Under the pieces are notes generated by a model. That model was not told where the DNA came from, did not search any database, and worked only from the letters and a program-made list of their open reading frames with translations. Below, in pieces: positions 12,301 through 24,850 of a DNA stretch of 64,000 nucleotides (within the stretch, counting starts at the first letter, position 1; each line of letters begins with the position of its first letter). The stretch comes from Loxodes magnus. Taxonomy: Eukaryota > Ciliophora > Karyorelictea > Loxodida > Loxodidae. The stretch lies in NCBI GenBank assembly GCA_946699065.1, contig CAMPDV010000309.1:1-64000 (forward strand), in the 5' to 3' direction. Position numbers and translations under genes: made by a program.

Positions 12301-12493
12301 TCAAATTATTCGTTAAAAGAGAAAATTTAAAGAATAATATAATTATACAGCCTGCTAAAATTATTAATAATGGCTATTTATTGCAAAACTGAGCTTTTAG
12401 ACTGAATAGTTAAATAAAATTACTATATAAATATATAAAACTATATAACTAAGAAATTAAAGCTAGAATATTTGAACCTTATATAAAGAAGGA
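9351..12493. other. AT-rich spacer between the cysteine-rich and kelch genes, unit 1
   Basis: No gene supported. It aligns loosely with 24850-29540, which carries two extra insertions (26078 and 28371). It contains long T and A runs and many short inverted repeats, as expected at this composition. Confidence 0.5.
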
Positions 12494-12697
12494 TTATTTA
12501 CTCTAATTTATTTTCTTTTAGGAATAATTAATATTAATAACTAAATAAAATAAAATAAAAGATAGAGTCTTAATTATCTAATAACAACAGACAAAGAAAA
12601 ATTAACTTTAATTAAAAATAGATCAAGCATAATATTAAAAAAAATTGCGTAAATGAAGTACTTCGCTTACTATCTAAATTAACTATTTGCTATAATT

Positions 12698-13870
12698 ATG
12701 GAATTTATTTAGAATTAACTAAAAAACTAAAATTTTCATAAGATTCTTTATAAAAAGTAGTTCAATGATCATCCAGAGACTATTAAGTAAAGAATTAGTG
12801 CTATTCCATTTACTAAAGAAAATAACTATCCCTCTTAAATTAAACCTTTTGAGCCTTTTGGAGCTTTAAGATCATTTAATAAAAAAGAGAAAGAAAAGGA
12901 AAGATAAATAGTATAGGGTAGTAAGACATAGTCCAGTAATATATTTAAAGAAAAATTAACACTTGAGAATATTAAATGCAAACCTGTCATAAGCATCAAA
13001 TTAGATTTGGATAAAGTTTATTAAAATCCTAACTATTAGAATCTTCGTTCTTTAAGTTCTAGACATGACAGCAGAAGTAGCATTTCTAATAGACTAAACA
13101 AAGAAACAGTCTTTAAATCACAATTTAATAACGACTATGTTTAGTATAAGAAAAATAAGCAGATAGAATAAAAAATTAATTCTTCTAAAACTTTAATTAA
13201 GAATATTGCTTAGGAATTAGAAAAAAAATAAGCATCTCCTTAAGTAAATACACATAGAAGGTTTCAAAGCGAGTAGTAATTTGAAAAAATTTTTATTTAA
13301 GAACTTGAAGAAAGAAAAATTTAATAGAAGCTAGAAGCTTTACTTCCTTAACCCTCTAATAACTTAAAGATAAGTAGTTCTATAGAAGAAAGACTAAAGA
13401 TATTTTAATAGTAAGATAATAACAATTTTGACATTATTAAAGATTTAGAATTCAATCCTGAAATTGATCTTGAATATGAAGAGGAATCAAAGATGTAAGA
13501 TAATGGGAAGAAAAAAAAGAACTAAATGAAAATATTTTACGGCTTTAAAGAGAAAAAAGCTCTACTTTAAATTAAGAATCTTTTTGATAATGATTAATGA
13601 GCTCTCTATCTTTCACTTATTCCTTTCAACATATTTTGATATCATCTTAATGCCTATAGTTATATACCAACTGCAAGATAAGGTGCTTCTCTAACCTATC
13701 ATGACGGGTTATTTTATTTATTCGGTGGATCTCTTATGCTTAAAAAAGATGATTTTTGGAAATTAGATTCTAGTAGCTGATAATGACTATAAGTTTAAAA
13801 AGTAGGTAAATACTGGCCTAAACCGAGGATAATCATTCTATATTTATTTATAGCAATAAAATTTTTCTAT
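12698..13870 (+). pseudogene. Truncated kelch gene copy
   Basis: The first 1132 bp (12698-13829) match 29755-30886 of the intact kelch gene without indels and with about a dozen visible substitutions. The frame is open with UAA/UAG=Gln. At about 13830 similarity falls abruptly to roughly 70% for some 40 bp, with a 1-nt deletion, and then disappears, so the kelch propeller beyond its first blade is missing. The region just upstream of the ATG (about 12589-12665) also diverges sharply while 12494-12588 matches well. The patchwork looks like gene conversion from the unit 2 copy onto an older, already broken copy. Confidence 0.7.
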
Positions 13871-14574
13871 CGATATAATTGTCTGATTATACGAATTTTA
13901 AGCTCTTTTAAACTTTTCTTTTTATTAAGGTATTTCTATTTAAATTTACATAGAAAAATTATTTTAGAATATTAAAACAGTTTAAATTAGTTATAAAATA
14001 GTTTTGATTATCTAGAAACCTGGAAATTAAGAAAAAAATAAATAATATCAATTTTAATAGGTATAATATAAAGATATTAATAAATAAATTAAGAGAGAAA
14101 ATTATAAAAACATGGCTTTTTATTTAACTCTTATTAAAGAAATTAAAACTCAAAATTTTTCAAATAGCCTCCTAGCAAACTTCCTTTAATTATTTTAGTA
14201 ATTCGAAATAATTTTAAAATAATTCATTGTGCAGCCATATTATATCTTACTTTTATATTATTTTTATTATTTTCTATTTAATATAACTACAACTTCATCA
14301 GGTCTCTTTGATACTCTTCTGCCGCTTCTAATTTCTCTTTCAATAGGCTAATAATTACTACACTGATAGAATTAATTCAATTTCTTTTAACAAATACTCC
14401 TTGAGTAATTTAAAATTCACTGTCTACTATACTCTTTGTTGATTCGTTTTAACTAATGCATTTCATCTTATATTTTTTATTGTTCATTTTAAACTAAATT
14501 CAAAATTAATATCAAATTGGTGCTATATTTTTCTATTTACTTCTCTTTTTCATTAAATATAATATAAAATGGAA
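13871..14574. other. AT-rich spacer
   Basis: No gene or repeat recognised. It separates the broken kelch copy from the SINE-like block. Confidence 0.5.
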
Positions 14575-14960
14575 ATCGGCTACATCAGAAAAACTAGTAG
14601 GTAATCTGGTACAGTGTATAACGCATTGGGAGTAGTCTCACACTAGATGCACTACGGGAATGGTGGATAAGTTCAGTTGAGACATGTCTAACTTACTCCA
14701 AGGGTTCTCTCTAGCAATATGAAAGTTTGACTGACGGGCCCCCTAATTAATAACTTAATAACTAATTCTTATTCAAGAAAGTTGAAGTATTTAATTCAAG
14801 ATTCAAGACTAATTTCTAATAAGAAGGTTCCCCATTTGGAGAAGACGAAGTGACTCTTTGGACGAATAAAATGAAATCAAGCTTTTGAGAACATTTTTTT
14901 AATATTAAATATTAATACTAAAAAAGCTGCGTTCCAACGAGATACTACGCGCTCTATATA
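14575..14960 (+). mobile_element. SINE-like block upstream of zinc-knuckle copy 3
   Basis: About 385 bp, markedly less AT-rich than its surroundings, with words such as GGTAATCTGGTACAGTG and CTGACGGGCCCCC. Its end (ACATTTTTTT, then GCTGCGTTCCAACGAGA and CTACGCGCTCTATA) matches the 3' end of the SINE-like repeats at 2769 and 26078, while the body differs. It therefore looks like a second family sharing the same 3' terminus. It abuts the zinc-knuckle element start. I found no clear target-site duplication for it or for the pair. Confidence 0.5.
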
Positions 14961-15715
14961 TAAAGAAAAAATGGAAAACTTCTTGTAAAAAACCTCTTCT
15001 CAAAAGGATTCATCTTACGAGCAATAAAATATATTTTAAGCACTCCAATTGCTGTAATAAGAAAATTTCAACCTACTAAGAACAGTTCAAGAACTAGAAA
15101 GAAAAATAGAGCACCTGATGTACAATTAATAAGAACAAATGAAAAATGAAAATAAATAGACAGGAAACAACAAAATAGAAGAACTAGATAAAAAATTCGA
15201 CTAATTCGCAGAACTAACTGAAAGCATACTTTTGCAAAATATACAGGGGAATTATCCTATGGATGTGGAGAAACAGCCTGCAATAAAAGATATTCCCTAT
15301 AGGAAAATACTGCGATGCTGATACTGCAAGAGACCAGGACACAAAGTTAGAAACTGCTTCTAATTCCAATAAAAACAGAAAGCAGAAAATTTAAAGCTAT
15401 GAAGAACCATAAGTAAACTATATTGCACTGTGGAAGGAAGAATTTATAGAAGAAAGATGTACGCAGGGCATGAAATTCTAGAAGACATGATTATAGTAGG
15501 ACAAAGAAGAAATGAACAAATGCTTGGAATGAAGATTGATTGAAGCAAAATTACGAAAATAAAAAAGGGAGAACACAGCACAGATAGATATGTACTTCAA
15601 GAAGAAGACCCAGAAGAAGACTGGAAATGGAAATTTTAACAAAACTATTAAACTTTAAAAAGTGACAAACCTTATTGATAGGTGGGATCACTATAATTAA
15701 TTATTATTATTATAT
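14961..15715 (+). mobile_element. Zinc-knuckle element, copy 3 (intact ORF)
   Basis: The 5' end TAAAGAAAAAATGGAAAAC matches the ends of copies 1 and 2. The 3' end is an (ATT)n tail at about 15694-15715 directly after the stop codon. The whole element is little more than one ORF. A target duplication was not found, perhaps because the upstream SINE-like block obscures the left edge. Confidence 0.65.
14971..15678 (+). CDS. Coiled-coil plus CCHC zinc-knuckle protein (copy 3, intact)
   Basis: An unbroken 235-residue protein from ATG 14971 to UGA 15676-15678, with UAA/UAG=Gln and internal UGA=Trp. The N-terminus MENFLQKTSS resembles the starts of copies 1 and 2. Residues ~20-90 form a coiled coil (LLQQENFNLLRTVQELERKI). 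A canonical CCHC knuckle CWYCKRPGHKVRNC lies near residues 114-127, its Trp a UGA. The tail holds LYCTVEGRIYRRKMYAG, matching MYCNPDGSIYKIK and LYMNELGKIYRKK of the other copies. CCHC knuckles bind single-stranded nucleic acid; a Gag-like or ORF1-like role is inferred. No enzymatic domain is present. Confidence 0.75.
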
Positions 15716-15719
15716 TCAT

Positions 15720-18700
15720 ATTTATTTAACTCTTTACATATTTAAATATATTCATTTGAGCTGGCTCTCTGTTATTTTCCTATTGCTTTATGAAAAGAGA
15801 GTTTTATTAAGGTATTCTAATTTTCTTTTTTATATGCTTTTGATAAAATCGTTAGCATTTCTTTTATTATATTAAATTTATTTTTTATAAAATTTTACAT
15901 AAATCACATATATTGCTTTCTTCCTATATTAAGATTCAGTCGTAGAGTTGCAGTTTATCCAGTACTTTTAATAATAATAATATACTATAAGAATCTTAAT
16001 GATTAATAATATTGTGACATAATTGTCTAGATACTTGTAAATAATCACGTAAAACGAAAAATAAAATTTTATTTTCATCAAATCTCTTAGTCTCAATCTC
16101 CTTGCTATATATCTCAATCAGAAGTTTCTTAGTTGAATTCTTCTTCATCTAAGGAATTTATTTAATTTTCTTTTTATAATTTGAGAACCTCTATACGCTT
16201 TGTAAGTAATTATTAGTGAAGAATTTTATGAATTATTAAATTATAGGAATTAAATTTTAGTTTTAGTTAATGCTATTTCAGTGGAGAAAATTAAGTTTTA
16301 GCAACTATTTCCTGTAATCATTTTACAACTCTTAAATTCCTAAAGAATATCTATAGTAAAAGCAATCAAAAACATTTTTATATACACCAAAATATTATCA
16401 AATAAATATAGTGTACTGAATTAGGTTGGAATGAGGCGTAAATTAATTTCATTTAAAAGTTATATAAGTATTTCTCTCTTTATAATCTAAATCTGTCTTT
16501 TAAATAAGGATTTATTACAAATTTTCATAGTTTGGAGAATGGAAGCACTTTATCATTTTCTAATGATTTATTATTCTTTTTGTAGTAAGAATAAGTGTAT
16601 TCCTTAATAAAGATTTCTAGAAGAACTTTTTATTCACTTTTTATTAAATTCTATAAAGTGAGTTGCTTAAATTTTGATTTAGTATAATTAGAGATTTTTT
16701 CTTAATTATCTCCTATATGGTAAATTTTATTAAGAAAATGCTGACAATATAAACGCAATATCAGTGCCTAAATTTTCTTTACTGATTTAGCTTAAAGTAA
16801 AAGTAGATTAACTTCAATACTTCCAAGTGGAAAAAAGAAAACGGTTTAAATAAATAAAGCAAGATTCATTGAATGTAGATTAAGAAGATTAAAGGCCATT
16901 CTTGAAATTAATCTTTAAGATTTAGTTATTTTATTAATCATGTCTTTAAGTCCTGATAAAGTAGTCCAAGATTTAATATTATCCCCATATTCTGCTTTAG
17001 ATAAAATAAAAATTATAAAATGTTTTAAAATTATGCGAAGATATAACTTCTTACTTAGATAATATTAATAGCTTTAGAGATTGATATTCTCAAATCAGAG
17101 ATTTTTGCTGCTTACTGTAGTTTATAATTTTCCTATCTTATATTCTAGGTAAGTAACTCCTTCTTTTTAGATAGTAGTTATTTATTTATGTATAATATAC
17201 TTATTTTTTATTTCTCTTTTAGGAAATTAATTATTTCCCATTTTGAACGTATATGTTAAGCTTTACTTAAAAGAAACTTAAATAGTGGCTTATAGTAATT
17301 TTTATCATTGGTTAATGAACTTGAAAGTTCTATTAGATCATGTACAAAACCATATGCTACAAAAAATTTTTAGCAGTAGTCAATTCATATTCTTTTAGAT
17401 TTATTCAAGATATCTTATAACTATATCATTATATAAATCTACAAGAAAATGAGATAGATACTTTCTTTTAGAAATCTATTATAAGCTATGATTGATTTCT
17501 TAAAAATGCTATCAATAATAAATAAGCATCAATAATTTCATAGCACGATTCAAATGCGAAAATTATCCAGGACGTTTTATACATAATTTTAAATATAAAA
17601 ATTTAATATTTTAGTAACTTAAACATTCAGCCATAGTTGATTGCTATTTAGTGGTAGTATAGGTCTTAGATTGAATTATAATAATAGATATACTTACTTT
17701 AAAAGTATGAAGATTAGATATAATTATTTATATTTTATTATATTTAGAATTATTTTAATTAAAATACAATTCCTTTATTCTTATTTGCTATTAGTTACGC
17801 TAAGTATTATAATTTTTAATATTATTATTAATTGCAAATTTATGAATGTAAAGCTAACTAATTTAACGAGCTATATAATAATTTAAATATAAAAGTAAAG
17901 AATATAAATAGATTTAGTGAGAATCTTATGGGTGTTAAATAACTATAAAATTTAATTTAAAAGATATTCTTTATACATAGATTTTCTATTAAACTAAAGG
18001 TAAGATACTAAATTGATTTAGATGAAAGTAATTACTATTTATTTAAATATAAGCATCTAAAATTAAAAAACAGTTCATTTTAGTTGCCAAATATCTAAAT
18101 AAACAATAGATATAGACATGCTTTCAAATTACATTTAAGTTATATAGATAAATAAATGTATATATTTACTTTTTATATAAGAAGGGAAATAAGAAAGTTA
18201 TTAAATTACTATTTATTTTAAAACAAAATATACTAATAGTATAGTATTTTAATTAAATTATAATTAGATTCATGAAATCGTTAATAACTCTTCATAATTT
18301 AAATTAGAGATTGTAATTATAATTTATTTAAATCAATAAGTGAATAGAATGCTTAAACTAGAAATTAATTTACATCATGGTATATAATTATTAAATTTGA
18401 TTATAAATAACTAAATTTCTTATTTCATTTAATATTATGAAAAGTTAGAACTTTTATGAGAAAATTCATACTTTTTAATATTAATTATCAAAATTAAAAA
18501 TAAATAGTCTTGCTTTATCTTTTAGCTTGTAACTAATTTCTTATTAATTTATTTATAATTAAATTTCTTCTATCTTAATCAGTACTTAGTTGGTGTATTT
18601 ATTTTAGTTTTAAAACTTAGTTTTTTATTATTTTCTTAAGTTAAATGGAATCTAAATGGTTTTAAATATCTAAAGAATGGCTTTTATCTCTTTTAAGTTT

Positions 18701-19949
18701 ATAAGAAAAATATTTTTATAACTAGCTAAATTATTTATTTAAGGTTATATGATTTATTAAACAAGGTACTAACTCTAGATAAGCAAATATTTGAGCAATA
18801 ATAAATATAAGTAGAATTATAAAAGTAAAGATTCTTTAAGTTTTACCTAATAAATGATTTTAAAACTATTTATACTCGTAGACAGGAATGTATATTAAGA
18901 ATTGTATTTTATTAGCTATTTCTTTTGTTTCTTTTATTTCTATTAACTAAACCAACACTCATTTGTATTTATTTAATAAAGACTAATAAATAGATTTATT
19001 TAACTAATATCTAAGTATTTTTTAATTAATTAAGGAGTCTTTTATTTTATTTTAAATTATGTTTATGGCTTTATAATTCATAATAAAAGTAATAGTGTAT
19101 AGAATAATAAATTGCTAAGCATAAGAAAATTACAACTTTATATGTATAATTTGCATTACCTTCTTAAAATAGTAAATTAAAACAATTTATACTAAACTTC
19201 TTGAAAGCAAAACACCCTTCATAAGCTATTAATACTTAAATTCTAATTTCAAATATTATAATACTTTTAAATTTATAAGCTTTAAGTTTTCAGCCTAATA
19301 TATAAAAGATATTAATTTAATTTAATTTCCCTTTAAATAATTAACGAAATTAAAATTGATATAGTTACTTGAGCATATTCAATATATCTGATAATACGAT
19401 ATTTATAAAGTTTATAATTCTACATCTCTTAAAATTCATAAATAAATAGAAAATTATAAACATATGATAAATTTCCTTTAGCACAATTGTTTAGTTTATT
19501 AAATGAAAAAAATTAAACTTTTAACTATTAATGATTTATACCATATAAAAGAAAAATATTTGTTATCAGCGAAAGTAATAAAGCTTTCTCTATTATCAGC
19601 TATAAAATTGCCTAGGCTATTTATTTATTCAGTTCATTAGCTTTTCCATGCCATTATAGCAATAAAGATAATTTGAGTTTATATTATTTATGAAAATGTT
19701 TGTTAATTTAAATCTATTTTACCTTTAAAAGATTACGAATCTAAGTTTTTAATTAAAGAAATAGAAATAAAAGATAAAGTATTTCATTCTAGCGAATTAA
19801 GTTATAATTAGTTAAATAAATAGACTTTTAATTATTTCTATTGTAAATATAACCAACAAAGTCAATTTATCTCCTGCAACTTCAATTTTGTAGCAAAATA
19901 TAGAGAATTGTTTTAAATATAAATAGTTTCTAAGTGTGTTTATATTAAA
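15720..19949. other. Long AT-rich stretch between duplication units
   Basis: No gene can be supported with confidence. One possible coding fragment (16795-17180) is listed separately. The plus-strand open frames near 15675 and 17641 are low-complexity and have no motif. Confidence 0.4.
16795..17180 (+). pseudogene. Possible coding fragment with a 22-nt intron-like segment
   Basis: One frame gives a protein-like stretch rich in Leu, Ile and Arg: ARFIECRLRRLKAILEINLQ, then LIMSLSPDKVVQDLILSPYS, then KIIKCFKIMRRYNFLLRQ and RFLLLTVVYNFPILY. It is followed by a GTAAGT...TTTTTAG segment of 22 nt at about 17150-17171. The alternation of basic and hydrophobic runs is reminiscent of voltage-gated channel S4-S5 segments. 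No start, pore motif or terminus was found, so it may be a remnant or chance. In this code open frames are common by accident. Confidence 0.2.
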
Positions 19950-19950
19950 G

Positions 19951-22900
19951 AAATTATATTTTCATTGCCATAAACCTTACATTCAAAAACATCTACTAAT
20001 AATTTCATTGATTATATGTGATAGATAACTAATAAAATTTGCTTTGCTTTTATTTTAAAGAGTATTATTAAAGATAGAATTTAATATATATAATAAAATT
20101 TTAGTTTATTAGAGTTGAAAAGACTGAAATATTCTTAATATCTACATAAGGAAAACTTATAAAAGTGTATTATTTCAACAATAATATCTTAATTATATCT
20201 ATTACAACTAAATCTTACTATTATTATAATAAATTAATAGTTATTACTTGAGATACTATTAATTTATTTTTAGAAAGTCATCGTATATTATATAAACATG
20301 AGTATAGAGATTTGCTTTGATTACTTTTGTTAAAGCAAATTGATATCATAATTTAATTATTTAAAATATATTAATACATAGTTAAACTTAGTAATTTATT
20401 ATAACTTAATTATATAATTTCGCTTTATTTATCATTGTTGCTTGTATTCAATTTAACTAGTTAGAAAACATTTTGCTTATATTCTTAAATTATGAAATCT
20501 CTCTTAGTTATTTTTGGAATAAGTTATTTCTTATTTTTCATTTTTCTTTTCATTTGCGAAGGTTAATTCCATATAGGATTCCTAAGTTTTTTGTGATCGA
20601 AGTAAAAATTCTTTTCATAGCATAATTTAATAAGTTAATATAAGTAATTTAAAAAACACCAAAGCAAGTCTAAGATCAAGAGTCTAAGTATAGCATTTAA
20701 TTAGATTTAAAAACTAATAAAATCAAAAGTATTTGAATTAAGCAAATTAGATATTCTCCATTAAGTTTTTAGTTTATATCTAAGAATTATTGGCAGATCA
20801 AAAAGAAATTTATATCATCATTATAAATAACTATACCTTTGAAATAAGAACTTGGACTATTTTAAATATTTTAGTTTTAACTTACATTTATCACATAATT
20901 GGTTTATATAAAAACTTTATAAATTAAAGAATTATAGAACTTTACTTTATACAATTAATAGCTTTTTAAGAAATTTTACTATAATGCTAGATAATTAACT
21001 TAAAGGTGATTTATAAATCAAATGAATTAAAATTTGGTAATGATTAATTGAATACTAGCTTAATTTCTTAAATTTAATCTATTATTTATTCCTAGTAATT
21101 ATTAAATATAACTTTTCATTTTTATCTATTTATTGGATTAATAATCTTAAGGATCTTAATTGTACAATTCACAGTTTTTATTTTCTCATTTAATCTTATA
21201 AACTTCTAAGTGAAGCTTTAAAATTGCTTTAAGAGAAATTCTATTTAAAATATAATAAGCATTTTATTTCTATACCTTTATAGCTGAACATATAGTAAAA
21301 ATTAGATAGTTAAGAATAAAAATCAATTGTATTTAAGTTTAAAAGCATATAAAGTTTATACTCTTACTGTTATTCTTTAAGAAATATTAATAAACTAAGA
21401 AATATCTAATTTAGTTGAATACATTTAAATATTTATCAATCAAGAAATTCTTAAATCAATTAACTTAAATCTTAGAATTATTTTAATAAGCTATTGCTAA
21501 AGAGAGACACTCTAAACTTTATAACTTAAAGTTAGCTTATTTAGTTGTCTTTAGACTGCATTTTTGTTATAAAGCTAAGAGTATACTAAAACATCTCACT
21601 TTTGGAAATTATTATCTATTTTTTACATTATTAAAAACTAATAAAAAATGTGAAAACTTCTAAGCATTTCTATTATTTATTAACTAAAAGAAATTTAGAT
21701 TTTTAAGTAAATTTTAATTTTGCCTTTTATCACTAAGTAGCTTTTTTTAAAAATAATTAATTTACTTATCTTCTTAATAAGTTTTCTAAAAGGAATTAGT
21801 CAAATTTATTTATTGTAATCGTTTTTAAGAAAGATTATCAGCTTTAATATTAAAAATTCTTCAATCAATTTCTTTACTCTTAAATATTTATAACTTTTTA
21901 AATTAGCTAAATAATTTTTCTTCATTAATTTGATTGTTTAATTTTAATAATTAGTCTTAAGCAAAAATAAGGGTACTTAGTAACTTAAAAAGAAATGAGC
22001 ATTTAGTAATTTATTCCAATCATTTAATCTTTTACTAGCTAATATAGAAAGTTTTAACGATTTGCTAGAATATATATAATTTTTGAAATTTATTTTTTGA
22101 ATTTTTTCATTTTTTTCTTTTGAAATCAAAATTAATTATTGAAAACACATTTGACACTTTTAAAATTGGAAGAAACTTTTTTATCTAATAAATGAGATTT
22201 TTCCTTTTTGATAAATACTTTTTCTTTTTTAAATTTTGGTAATAAAAGTAAAATAAATGATTTATTATATTCTTTAGATATTTAAAATGTTTCTAGCTTA
22301 AAAATTTAATTTTTGCAAGTCTTTTAATTTAATTTTAATTTAATTATATTCTACGAGTTGAATCATATAATCTATTTAAATATAATGATTTGTATTATCT
22401 TTTTTTATTTTTTTAATTTAATTTAAAAGTAGATCCTACTAAAATTATTTTTTATTTTAAATTAATAATTTTATTAGATTTTAATTACAATATAATTAAA
22501 CTATTTTATTTTATAAGTATAAATATATGTCGATAGCTCATATACTATTAATTACTCTAATGTTTTTAAAAACTAATATTGGATATATAATTTTAAGCTT
22601 ATAATAACTATTAAAACCAAAATTGTTAACTTACATCTTTCTAAATTAGAAAAATAAGCTTTCAATTTGTAATTTTTATTTTTTTCCTAAACTTAAAAAT
22701 TATTTTTTATCCTAAATTTATTAAAGTCTGATGTCTATTTTTTAAAGTTAGAGTAAAATATTTTAATTAACATTTATCTAAAAAATTTCTAATTTTATTG
22801 CTTGATCAGATAGACAAGTGATATAATTATAATTTATAATATTTTAATTGCAAAATTTTTTGTAGTTCCTCAAGGAAAATCAACATTGTGCAATATCTTA

Positions 22901-23160
22901 ATTTTCTTTTTTTTATTTGCAAATACTTTTGAACACTATTTTAAATCTTTCCTTTTTACTATTAATTTCGTTTGCTATTGCTGACTAAAGCACTCTTCAT
23001 AAATTTATTATTGAATAGATTCTTGTCTTCTCGTACATTTCTATTTTTTTATTTTAAAGAAAAAATTTAATTTTAATGTTTGTTCTTTTATCCTATATTT
23101 AAAAAATGTAATTAAATAATTAAATAATTAAATTAATTTACTATTTATCATTCTGAAAGA
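19951..23160. other. AT-rich spacer of unit 2
   Basis: No gene supported. It aligns loosely with 1640-6250 without the element insertion. The empty insertion site corresponding to 1774-3316 lies near 20120-20150. Confidence 0.45.
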
Positions 23161-23169
23161 TTTAAGTTT

Positions 23170-24848
23170 GGTTTAAATAGTAAATTCAGAATGTTAGCAA
23201 AATTATTTTATTCAAGAATATGATTCTTCAGTTTGTATGTCGGTTTGCCCTGAATAGCTCAACTGGGAAATTTCATAAGAAGGAAAATGCAAATGTAAGA
23301 TTGGATATTTTTGGCATAAATTTACTTAAACATGCTAAAAATGCCAAATTGAAAACTGTGAAGAGTGCGATATTTTTTACTATCAAAATGATTATCACGT
23401 TATTTATTGTACAAAGTGCCAGTCTAATTTTTATCTGCTAGGATAATTTTTCTCCAAATGCCTTTCAGTTTGCCCTTCAGATTATAATTTAAATTATGGG
23501 AAATGTAAGTGTAAAGATGGATAGTATAGCTTTGACTGAACTTAGAAATGCTTCAGCTGCGCTGATATTCAATAAGAATGCGAAAACTGTTAGATATGGT
23601 TAGAGTTATAATTACTGTAATGCTCAGAGTGTACTGATAATTACGTAAAAATATATGGAACTTGTTAACAAAAAGCATCATTTGATTGTCCATTTAACTA
23701 ATATCTTTAGGATCAAAATGGATTCGCTAGTTGTAGATGATGTTCTGATGACTGTGGGAAAATTTAAGAATGTAAATTAAGTTAAAATTGTTTCTTTATT
23801 AGTTATAACTACTATGATGAGTCTTAAGGATTATGAAGTTGTGTTGATAAATGTCCACCTAATTATAATTCATAATGAAATTATGCTGGAATTAGAATAT
23901 GTGTAAAGCAAGGCTACCTATTAAATTATTATAATAATAAATTTTTCCAAGACTGCTCAACGGTAAACGGTTTTTCTTAGATTGAATAGATTTGCAAATG
24001 TAGCTAAACAAATTATATTTATGATGAATAAGCCAAGTAATGCAAAAAATAATGCATTTTGAATGGATATATCAATGAATAGGGAACCTGTTATCCATGC
24101 AAGAATACGTTACTAGACTGTTAAATATGTGACAATTTATGAGGATGCAGTTAATGCAGTCCAAACAGTAATCTGAACGATAATATTTGTAAATGTAATT
24201 CAAAATGATGCGAAAATATGTATAATGAATGTGAATCATGCTAAGAAATACCTAACTGTCGAAAGTACAATAAGGATTCGTGCACATTGTGTAAGAATGG
24301 ATACTTCTTAACATAAAATTAATAATATCAAAACTTATAAAGCAAAATTCTTAATTGTATCTCAGGTGACTATGGGAGTTCAAACACTAATTACTAGCCT
24401 TATTGCTCAAAATGTGCTGATAATTATCAATTATGTAACAATGCTTGAGTTAAGAAAGGTCACAAATGCCTAGACTCTAATTATAAAACTATTTTCAAGA
24501 TAATGATAATGATGATATTCACCAGCCTTGCTTTTTTCTATTCCCTATTGTAAATACTGTTTGAACTCATTGAGTATTGAATGTTTTGAAAATTATACTG
24601 TGTAAGCTGGTGCTAATTCATTGAAAGTACAAAAAGCAATGTAAACAATAACGAAGAGCAATAAAATAATGCAAACAATAACGAAGAAGAATGTTAAGAA
24701 GGATTTTATCTCTAAAGCGGCAAATGTAAAGAACTTCAAAATAAGGAAGAAAAGAATTGAGATGCCGTTCCTAAGAATCTTGATGACTTAAATTTAACAA
24801 GCTAGCAAAAAAAATTGATTTAGGATACCTTAAGGATTTCTTTATCAA
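23170..24848 (+). pseudogene. Broken copy of the cysteine-rich membrane protein gene
   Basis: The copy aligns with codons ~45-590 of the gene at 6258: the same cysteine spacing, SVCPEQLNWEIS against SVCPEQFNWEVT, and a UGA-coded Trp in FDW. It lacks the sequence for the start codon and signal peptide. It has a 1-nt deletion near 24480 (CTAGACTCTAATTATAAAAC) that shifts frame before the last repeats. At 24846 it jumps to sequence that in unit 1 lies 1355 bp further on (8051-9405 missing), removing the whole membrane domain. Long stretches remain open, so it decayed after a period of constraint or was conserved by conversion. Confidence 0.8.
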
Positions 24849-24850
24849 AA

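Larger units (their letters stand above)
1261..13870. repeat. Tandem segmental duplication, unit 1
   Basis: This stretch is collinear with about 19950-30900. Anchors: 1681 with 20029, the CTTAGTAATT block at 3521 with 20387, the cysteine-rich gene (6432 with 23237) and the kelch gene (12698 with 29755). The offset is near 16.8-17.1 kb once the element insertion at 1789-3301 is discounted. Spacer identity is modest, so the duplication is old; part of the kelch gene is nearly identical. The outer boundaries are not sharp. Confidence 0.7.
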
